Source: Paraburkholderia sp. Tr-20389
Lineage (GTDB): Bacteria > Pseudomonadota > Gammaproteobacteria > Burkholderiales > Burkholderiaceae
Length of the DNA stretch: 64,000 nucleotides
Assembly: GCF_017104565.1 (NCBI RefSeq)
Contig: NZ_JAAGPD010000001.1
Coordinates: 1 to 64,000 of the forward strand
Reading direction: 5' to 3'
Shown here: positions 52,336 through 61,190 of the stretch, piece after piece
Layout: each line of letters begins with the position of its first letter
How positions within the stretch are numbered: position 1 is the first letter of the stretch
The notes under the pieces: model-generated
The model's database searches: none
What the model was told of the DNA's origin: nothing
The model's input: the letters and a program-made list of their open reading frames with translations, nothing else
Position numbers and translations under genes: made by a program

Positions 52336-53439
52336 ATGCTGCTCACACCGATTACCGAACGGGTGTTGTCGAGAGAGTTGCTCGACGTGCTGATCCGCGC
52401 CGGGCTCATCGCGGTTCTGGCCAGCTTCTGTTTCCGGATCTTCGTTCCCTTTCTCAACCTGATGGTCTGGGCACTGATTCTCGCGATCACGCTCTATCCG
52501 CTTCAGGTCCGGCTGCGCCGCGCGCTAGGGGGCAAGGATGGTCTCGTTGCGACGCTGATCATTCTCATCGCGTTCGGCGTCATTCTCGTACCGACATACA
52601 TGCTGGGTCTCGCCGTTGCCGATTCGATCGAGCATGCGATGGGCATCGTCAAAAGCGGCAGCTTCCGCATTCCGCCGCCTGCCGATTCGGTCGCCAGCTG
52701 GCCGGTGGTGGGCCAGCGTGTCTACGATTTCTGGCAGCAGGCGTCGACGGATCTCACGGGTCTCGCTCAGAAGTTCGCACCGCAACTCAAGGGGGCGGCT
52801 GTCGTGCTGCTGGAAACGGTGACCGGGCTCGGCGCCGGGCTGCTGGTCTTCTTCGTCGCGCTGATCGTCGCGGGTATCTTCATGGCCCATGGCGAGAAGG
52901 GCTATCGCAGCGCCGTGCAGATTGCATCGCGCATCTCGGGCCCGGACAACGGACCGCAGATCGCCGACCTGTGCACGTCCACGATTCGCGCGGTGGCGCA
53001 GGGCGTGGTCGGCATCGCGTTCATCCAGATGCTGCTGATCGGCATCGGCTTCGTCGTGATGGGCATACCCGGCGCGGGTCTGCTCGCGCTTGCCGTGTTG
53101 CTGATCGGCATCATGCAGTTGCCCGCCACGTTGATCACCATTCCGGTGATCGTTTTCGTCATCGTCACCGAGGGCGTCAGCACGGCAACGATCATCTTCT
53201 CGGTCTACATTTTCGTCGCGGGCCTCGCCGACAACGTGCTCAAGCCACTGCTGCTGGGCCGCGGCGTGGCCGTGCCGATGCCCGTCGTGCTGATCGGCGC
53301 GCTCGGCGGGATGGTCACGGGCGGCGTGATCGGTCTGTTCATCGGCCCCGTGATGCTCGCAGTCGGCTATCAGCTGTTCTGGCGCTGGGTGAAAGACCAG
53401 CCGCAAGTCAAAAACGTTCAGACACAAGAGCAGCCTTAG
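52336..53439 (+). CDS. AI-2E/PerM family membrane permease
   Basis: 367 residues, about eight membrane segments: LIRAGLIAVLASFCFRIFVPFLNLMVWALILAITLYPL at the N terminus, then LVATLIILIAFGVILVPTYML, a soluble segment (about 95-155) and a C-terminal cluster (MGIPGAGLLALAVLLIGIMQLPATLITIPVIVFVIV, VFIAGLADNVLKPLLLGRG-like). PerM family members are exporters or Na+/H+ antiporters; TqsA exports autoinducer-2. Here it heads an efflux operon, 18 bp before the outer-membrane factor gene. Confidence 0.88.
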   Translation: MLLTPITERVLSRELLDVLIRAGLIAVLASFCFRIFVPFLNLMVWALILAITLYPLQVRLRRALGGKDGLVATLIILIAFGVILVPTYMLGLAVADSIEHAMGIVKSGSFRIPPPADSVASWPVVGQRVYDFWQQASTDLTGLAQKFAPQLKGAAVVLLETVTGLGAGLLVFFVALIVAGIFMAHGEKGYRSAVQIASRISGPDNGPQIADLCTSTIRAVAQGVVGIAFIQMLLIGIGFVVMGIPGAGLLALAVLLIGIMQLPATLITIPVIVFVIVTEGVSTATIIFSVYIFVAGLADNVLKPLLLGRGVAVPMPVVLIGALGGMVTGGVIGLFIGPVMLAVGYQLFWRWVKDQPQVKNVQTQEQP

Positions 53440-53457
53440 CGCTGCGAGGATCGCGCT

Positions 53458-55008
53458 GTGTCTTTCGCGACACGTCCACCTGGAATCGCAGTGCTGCTCG
53501 GGGCGGTCTGCCTGAACGGATGCATGCGTGTCGGACCGGATTTTCAGCCGCAGCATGAAGCGTGGAGCGAGCACTGGCGTAGCGCATCGATCGAGCAGGT
53601 CACGCAGTCAGGAACCGCGCCCGATATCCGCCAGTGGTGGCAGATATTCGGCGACGCGAATCTCGAACGGCTGATCGCCGAAGCGGATGCGAACAACGGC
53701 GATCTGAAGATTGCCGGTCTGCGCGTTCTCGAAGCGCGCGCGCAACTCGGCATCGCGCTGGCGGGACGCTATCCGCAGGTGCAGCAGGCGAGCGGCAATG
53801 TGATGTACGGAGGGCGCAAGCGCTCCGATGGCTTCAATACCCGATCGGGCGGTTACTGGCAGTACGGCGCAGGCTTGAGCATCGGTTGGGAGCTGGATTT
53901 CTGGGGGCGTTTCAGTCGCGCGATCGAATCCGCCGATGCCGCGTTTTTTGCGGCGCAGGCCAACCGCGAGGGGGCGCTCGTTCTGTTGCACGCCCAGGTC
54001 GCCGATACCTACTTCACGATGCGTACGGCCGAGGCGCGGCTGCGTATCGCGCGCGAGAACGCCCAATTGCAAAAACGCAGCTACGACATCGCGCAAAAGC
54101 TCTTCAAGAGCGGAGAGACGGATGAACTCGATCTCCAGCAGGCCAAGACGCAGTATCTTGGCACGCTGAGCAGCATCCCGGAGCTGGAAAGCCAGATCGT
54201 GCTCACGCACCACGCGTTGTCCGTGCTGCTGGGCCGCCCGCCTGGACCGCTGCCCGAGCTGGATGCGCAGTCGGGCAAGGAAGGCGTCGTGCCGCTCGTG
54301 AGCCGCGCCGTACTGCAGGACGTGCCCGCCGATCTTCTGCTGCGTCGCCCCGATGTTCGCGCCGCCGAGTATCAGATGGCCGCGCAGTCGGCGCAGATCG
54401 GCGTGGCGAAAGCGGATCTGTATCCGTCCGTGTCGCTGGTTGGCTCGCTCGTGTGGAGCGCCAGTTCGCTCACCGGTTCGCCGAACACGCTGGCGCTCGT
54501 CGCCGGTCCGAGCGTCACGTGGAATATTTTCGACCACGGCAGGATCACCAACAACGTGCGGGTGCAGGACGCCCGGCTGCAACAGTTGACCGTCGCCTAT
54601 CAGAACACCGTGCGCGAAGCGGCTCGCGAGGCCGACGATGCCGCGACCGCGCTGATCGCCGCCTTGCAGCGCGACACGATCCTGAACGACGCGCAAGGTG
54701 CCGCGCGACGCTCGCTGACGCTCGCCAATACGATCTATCGCGAAGGCTACTCGGACTTTCAACGGGTACTCGATGCGCAGCGCGCGCTGTTCGCGCAGCA
54801 GGATGCGTATGTCGTCAATCGCAGCAATGCCGTCGGCGACCTGATCGCGCTTTACAAGGCCCTCGGCGGAGGGTGGGACACGGATCAGCCGCTGATCGAC
54901 GCGGCGACTCGCGAGCAGATGCGGCAACGTACCGACTGGGGCGATCTGCTGAACGATACGACCTCGAAATCCGACTCGCGCGGTCAGGCGGAAGGTGCGT
55001 CACGATGA
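53458..55008 (+). CDS. Outer-membrane factor lipoprotein, NodT type
   Basis: 516 residues, GTG start at 53458 after a purine-rich site (GAGGA). Signal peptide with lipobox LNGC (Cys22). OEP family repeats: PDIRQWWQIFGDANLERLIAEADANNGDLKIAGLRVLEARAQL, a long coiled helix region, and RRPDVRAAEYQMAAQSAQIGVAKADLYPSVSLVGS. It forms the outer-membrane channel of a tripartite efflux pump with the HlyD-type adaptor that follows (ATGA overlap). Confidence 0.93.
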   Translation: MSFATRPPGIAVLLGAVCLNGCMRVGPDFQPQHEAWSEHWRSASIEQVTQSGTAPDIRQWWQIFGDANLERLIAEADANNGDLKIAGLRVLEARAQLGIALAGRYPQVQQASGNVMYGGRKRSDGFNTRSGGYWQYGAGLSIGWELDFWGRFSRAIESADAAFFAAQANREGALVLLHAQVADTYFTMRTAEARLRIARENAQLQKRSYDIAQKLFKSGETDELDLQQAKTQYLGTLSSIPELESQIVLTHHALSVLLGRPPGPLPELDAQSGKEGVVPLVSRAVLQDVPADLLLRRPDVRAAEYQMAAQSAQIGVAKADLYPSVSLVGSLVWSASSLTGSPNTLALVAGPSVTWNIFDHGRITNNVRVQDARLQQLTVAYQNTVREAAREADDAATALIAALQRDTILNDAQGAARRSLTLANTIYREGYSDFQRVLDAQRALFAQQDAYVVNRSNAVGDLIALYKALGGGWDTDQPLIDAATREQMRQRTDWGDLLNDTTSKSDSRGQAEGASR

Positions 55009-56168
55009 GCGATACGTCCGGTTCGAAGGTCGGTGCGTCGCCTGATCCGTCTCAACCCGCGTCCCAGTCCGCGCCTGAAACTCCGCCTGCATCCACCGTG
55101 GAGCCGTCGGGCAAGGCGTTGAAAATCGTCGTATGCCTGATCGTACTGAGCCTGATCTGGTATCTCCTCGCGGACCGCTTCACGCCTTATACCCAGCAGG
55201 CGCGGGTCCAGGCGTACGTCGTGCCCGTGGCCGCCGAGGTGTCGGGACGCGTGACGCACGTGTTCGTGCACAACAATCAGGAAGTCGACGCGGGTCAGAT
55301 GCTGTTCGAAGTCGATAGCGAGCCGTATCGTATCGCCGCTGATCGCGCACGCGCCGATCTGGAGTCCACGCGCCGCCAGGTCGGCGCCAGTACGGCCGGC
55401 ATCGATTCGGCGCTTGCCGGTTTGCGGGCCGCGATTGCCAACGAGGTCAAGGCGCGGCAGGACAGCGACCGCCTGGAGCGGCTGTATCGCGAAGACGAGG
55501 GCACCGTGTCGCTGCGCCGCCTGGAAGTGGCGCGCGCGACGCACGAGCAGGCACAGAGCCAGGTGGCTGCCGCACGTGCCGAAGTCGTGCGGGCGCGCGA
55601 GCAGCAGGGCGGCAGCGAAGCCGAGAACGCGCAGTTGCGCAGCGCCGCCACCGCACTGGAAAAGGCCGAACTCGATCTCACCAACACGCGGATCAAGGCG
55701 CGCTCGGGCGGCGTGGTCACCGATCTGCGCACGGAAGTCGGCCAGTTCGCGGCGGCGGGCGGGCCTGTGATGACGTTGATCGCGATCCGTGACGTATGGA
55801 TCAGCGCCGACATGACGGAGAACAACCTGGGGCATCTCCAGCCCGGCACGCCCGTGGGCATTGCACTGGATGCGCTGCCGGGCGAAGTGTTCACAGGGCG
55901 CGTGCGCAGCATCGGTTATGGCGTGAGCGTGGGGCAGAGCACGCCGCCCGGCAGTCTGCCCACCGTGCAGAACAGCCGCGACTGGCTGCGTCCCGCGCAA
56001 CGCTTCCCCGTCATCGTCGAATTCGATGAGAGTGAGCGCGCGCGTCTGCATGACATGCGTGTGGGAGGACAGGCCGAGGTGATGGCGTTCCCGAGTCAAG
56101 GCAATCCGCTCAATCTGCTGGGACGCGTGTTCCTGCGTGCGATGAGCTGGGTTTCATACCTGTACTGA
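55005..56168 (+). CDS. HlyD/EmrA-type membrane-fusion protein
   Basis: 387 residues: Pro/Ser-rich N terminus, one membrane segment (about 42-60, ALKIVVCLIVLSLIWYLLAD), biotinyl-lipoyl-like halves (AYVVPVAAEVSGRVTHVFVHNNQEVDAGQMLFEVDSEPY ... TNTRIKARSGGVVTDLRTEVGQFAAAGGPVMTLI) around a coiled-coil hairpin (about 95-210). Start ATG 55005 overlaps the previous stop. It links the inner-membrane DUF2955 protein to the outer-membrane factor. The AaeA-type organisation points to export of aromatic acids or similar small molecules; this is inference. Confidence 0.93.
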   Translation: MSDTSGSKVGASPDPSQPASQSAPETPPASTVEPSGKALKIVVCLIVLSLIWYLLADRFTPYTQQARVQAYVVPVAAEVSGRVTHVFVHNNQEVDAGQMLFEVDSEPYRIAADRARADLESTRRQVGASTAGIDSALAGLRAAIANEVKARQDSDRLERLYREDEGTVSLRRLEVARATHEQAQSQVAAARAEVVRAREQQGGSEAENAQLRSAATALEKAELDLTNTRIKARSGGVVTDLRTEVGQFAAAGGPVMTLIAIRDVWISADMTENNLGHLQPGTPVGIALDALPGEVFTGRVRSIGYGVSVGQSTPPGSLPTVQNSRDWLRPAQRFPVIVEFDESERARLHDMRVGGQAEVMAFPSQGNPLNLLGRVFLRAMSWVSYLY

Positions 56169-56175
56169 GGCACCT

Positions 56176-57222
56176 ATGCAGCTCGCGCTTCAGCGTGCCG
56201 GCTTTCGCTCACTGCGCATCGCCACTGGGATGGCGCTTGCGCTTGCGCTCAGCTTCGGACTGGATTTGCCGATCCCTGTCATCGCGCCCGTGTTCGCGGT
56301 GTTTCTGCTCGCCACGCAGAGCCGTCCGCTGCCGCTGAAGGCAGCCGTCGCGCTCGCGCTGGTCGTTGCGCTCACGACGGGCAGCGGTCTGCTGCTCGTG
56401 CCCTTGCTGCGTTACTACGCGTTTGCGGGCGTGATGCTGACGGCACTCATGCTGTTTCTGGCTTTCCGCTACGGACTGCGCGGCGGGAACAATCTCGTCG
56501 CGACCTTTCTGGCGGCGGGATTGACGATGATTTCCGCTGCGGGCACTGCGGACTTGCAGCTCGCGGCGACAGTCGTCGGCGCGCTGACGAAGGGGCTGCT
56601 GCTTGCGGTGCTGGTATCGGCCGTCGCTCACGCGCTGTTTCCCGAGCAGGCGAGCGCGCGGCCGCAACCCGCCGCGCGAGCGTTGTCCGGAGACCAGGCC
56701 ACGGCCATCGCACTGCGCGCGACGCTCGTCGTGCTGCCCGCCTATCTGCTTGCAATGACCGATCCGGCGAGCTACATGCCGATCATCATGAAGTCGGTGA
56801 GCCTCGGCCGGCAGACCTGCACGACGACGGCCCGCACGGCAGCCCGCGATCTGATCGGCTCGACGCTGCTCGGCGGTCTGCTCGCCATCGCGGTCTGGTT
56901 TGCGCTCAAGCTCTTCGTGCATCTCTGGATGTTCTTTCTGTGGATGATGCTGATCGGTCTGCTGGTGGGACGCAAGTTCAATGGCCTCAGCCCGACGCGT
57001 TATTCGCCTGGTTTCTGGCTGAACAGCCTCGTGACGATGATCATTCTGCTCGGGCAATCGGTGCAGGACAGTGTCGCGGGTAAAGACGTGTACACCGCGT
57101 TTGCCGTGCGCATGTGGCTCTTTCTGGCGGTCACCGTCTACGCGTGTTTCATGCTTCTGCTGTTCGAGAAGCGGGGGCAGGGGCGAGCCAGGTCAAAGCG
57201 CAATGCGGTTCGTCGCCCCTGA
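56176..57222 (+). CDS. DUF2955 (FUSC-like) inner-membrane efflux component
   Basis: 348 residues, about ten membrane segments in two clusters (residues about 10-160 and 180-335) with a short cytoplasmic link. Family stretch: ATGMALALALSFGLDLPIPVIAPVFAVFLLATQ, FRYGLRGGNNLVATFLAAGLT and a second half with MIGLLVGRKFNGLSPTRYSPGFWLNSLVTMIILLGQS. DUF2955 proteins are related to the FUSC/AaeB inner-membrane parts of efflux pumps. It is 7 bp after the adaptor gene. Confidence 0.88.
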   Translation: MQLALQRAGFRSLRIATGMALALALSFGLDLPIPVIAPVFAVFLLATQSRPLPLKAAVALALVVALTTGSGLLLVPLLRYYAFAGVMLTALMLFLAFRYGLRGGNNLVATFLAAGLTMISAAGTADLQLAATVVGALTKGLLLAVLVSAVAHALFPEQASARPQPAARALSGDQATAIALRATLVVLPAYLLAMTDPASYMPIIMKSVSLGRQTCTTTARTAARDLIGSTLLGGLLAIAVWFALKLFVHLWMFFLWMMLIGLLVGRKFNGLSPTRYSPGFWLNSLVTMIILLGQSVQDSVAGKDVYTAFAVRMWLFLAVTVYACFMLLLFEKRGQGRARSKRNAVRRP

Positions 57223-57335
57223 GAGGAGCCGGCAATGGACAATGCGACAAGCGACGGCGTTGTGCGCCTGCGGGCTCGCCGGTGGGAAGGCGCAGAAGGG
57301 TAGTCGTCAGAGGATGCAATCGACAGGAGCGGGTT

Positions 57336-58367
57336 ATGCAATTGCCTACCATCAGATCGGCGCATGGACGAGCGGATATTCCGTTCGCGCGTGCCAACGC
57401 CGGTATGGTTCGCAGGCTAGGGACATGGGGCGCGGCTTTGCTGATCGCGCTGTTGCCTTGTCAGTCGCATGCACAGGCGGCAGGGGGGCAACTGTCGGAT
57501 CGCACGGTCATCGGCGGAAACGTGAAGCGGCATGCCGACGCCGTGCTTGCTGTCATGTCCTACACGACCGTCCCCGATGTGACGACCAGCTCGCTGTCGA
57601 TCAACAGCGGCGCGACGGGCAATCCCGGTTTTGGGCAAACGCAGCTGGGAGGCGGATTCACCCTGAGCCGGACCTTCCCGCTGTACATGGAGGGCACGGT
57701 CGCCTACAGCCGCTACGACCCGACCTTCGTCGCGACGGACGGCGCCCAGCAGCGCGACGTGCCGACCAAATGGAACACCTTCAGCGGCACGGTGGGTCTG
57801 GGCTGGGATTTTCGCATCACCGATGAACTCGTGTTCCGTCCCATCATCAACGGTACGCTCGGGCGCGTAACGAGCGATCTGAGAATAGGACAGTCGATCT
57901 TCAACCGCGTGACGGACAGCAATCTGCAGTTTCTCCAGAATGGCTACCTCGATGCCTATGGCTACGGCGGCTCGCTGATGCTCGATTACGAGCACTATCG
58001 CGAGAACTACGAAATCGACGCCGAGTTGCGCGCGACGGATATCTATCTGCGCAGCTTCGGTGGCGCCGAGGCCGTCCAGGGTTCAGCGACGGCGCAGCAG
58101 CTCAGTCTCTGGACGCGCTGGCGCGCGCCGACGGGCTGGCACGCACTGGACCGCCCGGTGCGCTATGTGCTGGAACTCGCTTACTCGCATTACTTCGGCG
58201 ACAGCGCGGGCGTGCTGGGTTTCAACGACCTCACGTCGTTGGGCGTCGGTCTGGAACTCGATAGCAGCCGATATCCGATCATCGTCACCCGCACGCGTGC
58301 GATGGTCCGGTACGTGTTCGGACACAACGTGCATGGCGTGTCATTCGGCTTCGCGGTGAGTTTCTAG
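57336..58367 (+). CDS. Outer-membrane beta-barrel protein (solitary autotransporter-like barrel)
   Basis: 343 residues from ATG 57336 (AGGAG 8 bp upstream). N-terminal region with signal sequence (LGTWGAALLIALLPCQSHA, preceded by about 27 residues, so an internal start may be the real one). The rest alternates amphipathic strands ending in a terminal Phe (FGFAVSF), as expected for an outer-membrane barrel: GGFTLSRTFPLYMEGTVAYSRY, GYGGSLMLDYEHYRENYEIDAELRATDIYL. It lies 113 bp downstream of the pump genes and could be co-regulated. Function unknown. Confidence 0.75.
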   Translation: MQLPTIRSAHGRADIPFARANAGMVRRLGTWGAALLIALLPCQSHAQAAGGQLSDRTVIGGNVKRHADAVLAVMSYTTVPDVTTSSLSINSGATGNPGFGQTQLGGGFTLSRTFPLYMEGTVAYSRYDPTFVATDGAQQRDVPTKWNTFSGTVGLGWDFRITDELVFRPIINGTLGRVTSDLRIGQSIFNRVTDSNLQFLQNGYLDAYGYGGSLMLDYEHYRENYEIDAELRATDIYLRSFGGAEAVQGSATAQQLSLWTRWRAPTGWHALDRPVRYVLELAYSHYFGDSAGVLGFNDLTSLGVGLELDSSRYPIIVTRTRAMVRYVFGHNVHGVSFGFAVSF

Positions 58368-58540
58368 CGCGCTCCAACAGGCGGCTCGCGGCAGGACTGC
58401 TCCACGAGCTATTGGACCAAGGTCTCATTTCCAGCCGTATGCGAGAAGCCTATTCTTTAACCTGACACATCTCTGTCCGGCATTGCGATAAACGCAGCAG
58501 CCACCTGCGAGCCGGTCAGCGGCAGATCGAACGAACCGGC

Positions 58541-59974
58541 ATGCACGCCATGAAAAAGTCCATGAAGATCGAAAGGGCTGCGACCCAACAGAAAAGCGGC
58601 GGCGCGGTCGGATCCAGACGCGTGCCGCGCAGCCAGCAGGCCGAGGTCGGCAATGTCGATCGCGATCCCATCGAGCTTCTGAAACTGAACAGTGCGGGCC
58701 GGGTCGAGCGTCTCGTGCCGCTGCGCTACGGAAGAATGCTCGCGTCGCCGTTTGCGTTCTTTCGTGGCAGCGCGATCATCCAGGCGCACGATCTTGCGGG
58801 CACCCCGGATTCAGGACTTGCTTTTCAGATCTGCGGCGACTGTCATCTTGCCAACTTCGGCGGCTTTGCGACGCCGGAGCGCAGGTTGCTGTTCGACCTC
58901 AACGATTTCGACGAAACCAGCGAAGGCCCGTGGGAATGGGATATCAAACGGCTCGTGGTCAGTTTCGTACTGGCTGCGCGCAACCTTGGTTTCAAGGCAA
59001 AACAGGCCGAGGACCTGGTGTATGCCGTCGTGCGCAGTTATCAGTTGCGAATGCAGGCGTACGCCGAGATGAGCATTCTGGAAACCTGGTACGACCAGAT
59101 TACGCTGGAGCGTGTGCTGGACGAATCGACCGAGCCCGACGTGCAGCGGCGCATCCGGCGCGCGATGGAGCGCGCGTCGACACGCACGCATGAATCCCTT
59201 CTGCCCAAGTTGACCCGGCGCGAAGGCGAGCGTCTGGTCATCCTCGACGCGCCGCCTGCCGTGTTCCACATTCATGGCGATCAGACACTGTTCGATCCGG
59301 ACGACGAGTTGTTGAAGCTCAAGGATCTGGAGGGAGCGAGGGCGGCGGCATTCAATGAATATCTGTCGACGCTCGCGCTCGATCGCCGTCGCCTGCTGGG
59401 GCATTTTTCGTTTCAGGATCTGGCGTTCAAGGTGGTCGGCGTCGGCAGCGTCGGCACACGCTGCGTGATCATGCTGATGATGGACCGGCATGGCAAGCCG
59501 CTGTTCCTGCAGTTCAAGGAGGCGTCGCAGTCGGTGATCGCGCGATATCGCGGCAAACGGAAGAGCGGTCATGAGGGACAGCGCGTCGTCGAAGGTCAGC
59601 GCCTGATGCAGGCTGCGAGCGATCCGTTTCTGGGCTGGGCGAAGGGTCCGCTCGGAAGGCACTTTTACGCGCGGCAGTTGCGCGACATGAAGCTCTCCGC
59701 GCAGATCGAACTGATGGACGCCGACATGCTCGCGCGTTATGGCGCGTTGTGCGGCTGGGTGCTGGCGCGTGCGCATGCGAAGGCGGGCGGTCTCGCAGCG
59801 GAGATCAGCGAATACATCGGCCAGAGCGACAGGATGAGCGAAGCGCTGATCACGTATTCGAACCGCTACGCCGACCAGGTGGAGCGCGACTACGAGCAGT
59901 TCGCCGCAGCGTGCCGGTCGGGGCAGCTCGAAGCGCGCACGGACGAAGACATGGCGGCCGATTTCCGCATCTAG
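58541..59974 (+). CDS. DUF2252 family protein
   Basis: 477 residues of the DUF2252 family (kinase-like fold): VERLVPLRYGRMLASPFAFFRGSAIIQAHDL, ICGDCHLANFGGFATPERRLLFDLNDFDETSEGPWEWDIKRLVVSFVLAAR and VGTRCVIMLMMDRHGKPLFLQFKEASQSV. The conserved GDxHxxNFG and DxNDFDE segments recall the catalytic loops of aminoglycoside and choline kinases. ATG 58541 and 58550 are both possible starts. It is monocistronic by spacing, with SYLF downstream. Confidence 0.88.
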   Translation: MHAMKKSMKIERAATQQKSGGAVGSRRVPRSQQAEVGNVDRDPIELLKLNSAGRVERLVPLRYGRMLASPFAFFRGSAIIQAHDLAGTPDSGLAFQICGDCHLANFGGFATPERRLLFDLNDFDETSEGPWEWDIKRLVVSFVLAARNLGFKAKQAEDLVYAVVRSYQLRMQAYAEMSILETWYDQITLERVLDESTEPDVQRRIRRAMERASTRTHESLLPKLTRREGERLVILDAPPAVFHIHGDQTLFDPDDELLKLKDLEGARAAAFNEYLSTLALDRRRLLGHFSFQDLAFKVVGVGSVGTRCVIMLMMDRHGKPLFLQFKEASQSVIARYRGKRKSGHEGQRVVEGQRLMQAASDPFLGWAKGPLGRHFYARQLRDMKLSAQIELMDADMLARYGALCGWVLARAHAKAGGLAAEISEYIGQSDRMSEALITYSNRYADQVERDYEQFAAACRSGQLEARTDEDMAADFRI

Positions 59975-60049
59975 GCGAGCGCGGCAGCGGCGCGACCGGC
60001 ATCAACCGTTTCAGCAACACGGATTCCCCTCACCACGTTGGAGATGACC

Positions 60050-60637
60050 ATGCGCAGACGAAACTTCTTGCAAACGAGCGCCGCCGGGCTAGCCCTCGCA
60101 GGACTGGCACCCGCCGGCTTCCCCACGGCGATGCGCGTTGCCGCCGCCGCCGAGTCCGATACGGCCAAGCGGCAGGAAATCGACGCCAAGGTACGCGGCA
60201 CGCTCTCGAAGCTCTACTCGACGGTCAAGGGTTCGAAGGAACTCGTCGCCAAGGCGAACGGCGTGCTCGTGTTCCCGTCCGTCATCAAGGTCGGCTTCGT
60301 CGCGGGCGGCGAGTACGGCGAGGGCTCGTTGCACGCAGGCGGGAAAACCGTGGGCTACTACAAGACGATATCGGGATCATTCGGCTTGCAGGCGGGCGCG
60401 CAATCGAAGGCCATCGTTTTCCTGTTCATGACGCACGATGCGCTCAGCAATTTCCGCAATTCGAAAGGCTGGTCGGTGGGCGGCGAAGGGTCGGTTGCAC
60501 TGTTGAAGGTCGGTGCAAACGGCGAGATCGATACGACGACGGCCACCGCGCCCGTCGAAGCGATCGTGATGACCAATGCCGGACTGATGGGCGACGTGTC
60601 GCTGGCAGGCACCAAGGTTTCGCGGCTGAACATCTGA
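60050..60637 (+). CDS. SYLF-domain lipid-binding protein with Tat signal
   Basis: 195 residues from ATG 60050, which has GGAG 6 bp upstream; TTG 60038 and ATG 60044 are less likely. N terminus MRRRNFLQTSAAGLALAGL is a twin-arginine signal, so the protein is exported folded. The body is a SYLF (Ysc84-type) domain: VLVFPSVIKVGFVAGGEYGEGSL, YKTISGSFGLQAGAQSKAIVFLFMTHDALSNF and GEIDTTTATAPVEAIVMTNAGLMGDVSLAGTKVSRL. Such proteins bind phosphoinositide-like or other lipids in eukaryotes; the bacterial role is unclear. It is followed 25 bp later by the SmpA-like lipoprotein gene. Confidence 0.87.
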   Translation: MRRRNFLQTSAAGLALAGLAPAGFPTAMRVAAAAESDTAKRQEIDAKVRGTLSKLYSTVKGSKELVAKANGVLVFPSVIKVGFVAGGEYGEGSLHAGGKTVGYYKTISGSFGLQAGAQSKAIVFLFMTHDALSNFRNSKGWSVGGEGSVALLKVGANGEIDTTTATAPVEAIVMTNAGLMGDVSLAGTKVSRLNI

Positions 60638-60662
60638 AGCGGGCGCTCAAGCGGGGAGAGAC

Positions 60663-61169
60663 ATGATGAGCAGCCGTATCACGTTCATGGTGTTGTGTGC
60701 GGCGGCATCGGTGCTCGCGGCGTGCGCCCAGCCGCATCAGCAGGTCGAAGCGGGCGCCGATCAGTCGACGGTCATTGCCCGCCTGGGTCAGCCTAAAGAA
60801 ACCTATGAATTGCCCAACGGCGGCAAGCGGCTGATGTGGCCGACGCAGCCGATGGGCACGACCACGACGGCGGCCGATGTCGATGCGTCGGGCAAGGTAG
60901 TCAGCGTTCGCCAGGTGCTGCAGGAGAGCGAGTTCTATCGCGCCGAGGTCGGCAAGTGGACGCGTAACGACGTGCTCGTCAACTTCGGCCGTCCGTTCGA
61001 GACAGCGTATTTCAAGCGGATGAAGCGCGAAGTCTGGTCGTATCGCTATATGGAGAACAACGTCTACTACATGATCTTCCACTTCTATTTCGACGATCAG
61101 GGCATCTTGCGGCAGACACAGAAAGAGCCCGATCCGATGCGTGATCCGAGCCGGCGCAGCAGGTTCTAA
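60663..61169 (+). CDS. SmpA/OmlA-like outer-membrane lipoprotein
   Basis: 168 residues with a lipoprotein signal, lipobox LAAC (Cys21). The mature part has two repeats of a BamE/SmpA-type pattern: DQSTVIARLGQPKETYELPNGGKRLMWPTQPMGTTTT and TRNDVLVNFGRPFETAYFKRMKREVWSYRYMENNVYYMIFHFYFDDQGILRQTQKEPDP. Proteins of this kind fold like BamE but lack its BAM role. It follows SYLF by 25 bp and converges on the decarboxylase gene. Confidence 0.85.
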   Translation: MMSSRITFMVLCAAASVLAACAQPHQQVEAGADQSTVIARLGQPKETYELPNGGKRLMWPTQPMGTTTTAADVDASGKVVSVRQVLQESEFYRAEVGKWTRNDVLVNFGRPFETAYFKRMKREVWSYRYMENNVYYMIFHFYFDDQGILRQTQKEPDPMRDPSRRSRF

Positions 61170-61190
61170 GCGTGCGCCAGCTGCGTGCCG

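Noticed and set aside
58467-58485. CTGACACATCTCTGTC as a copy of the dyad before the DUF2252 gene
   Set aside because: The core spacing is N6 rather than N5, the flanking arm does not match and no -24/-12 element is near.
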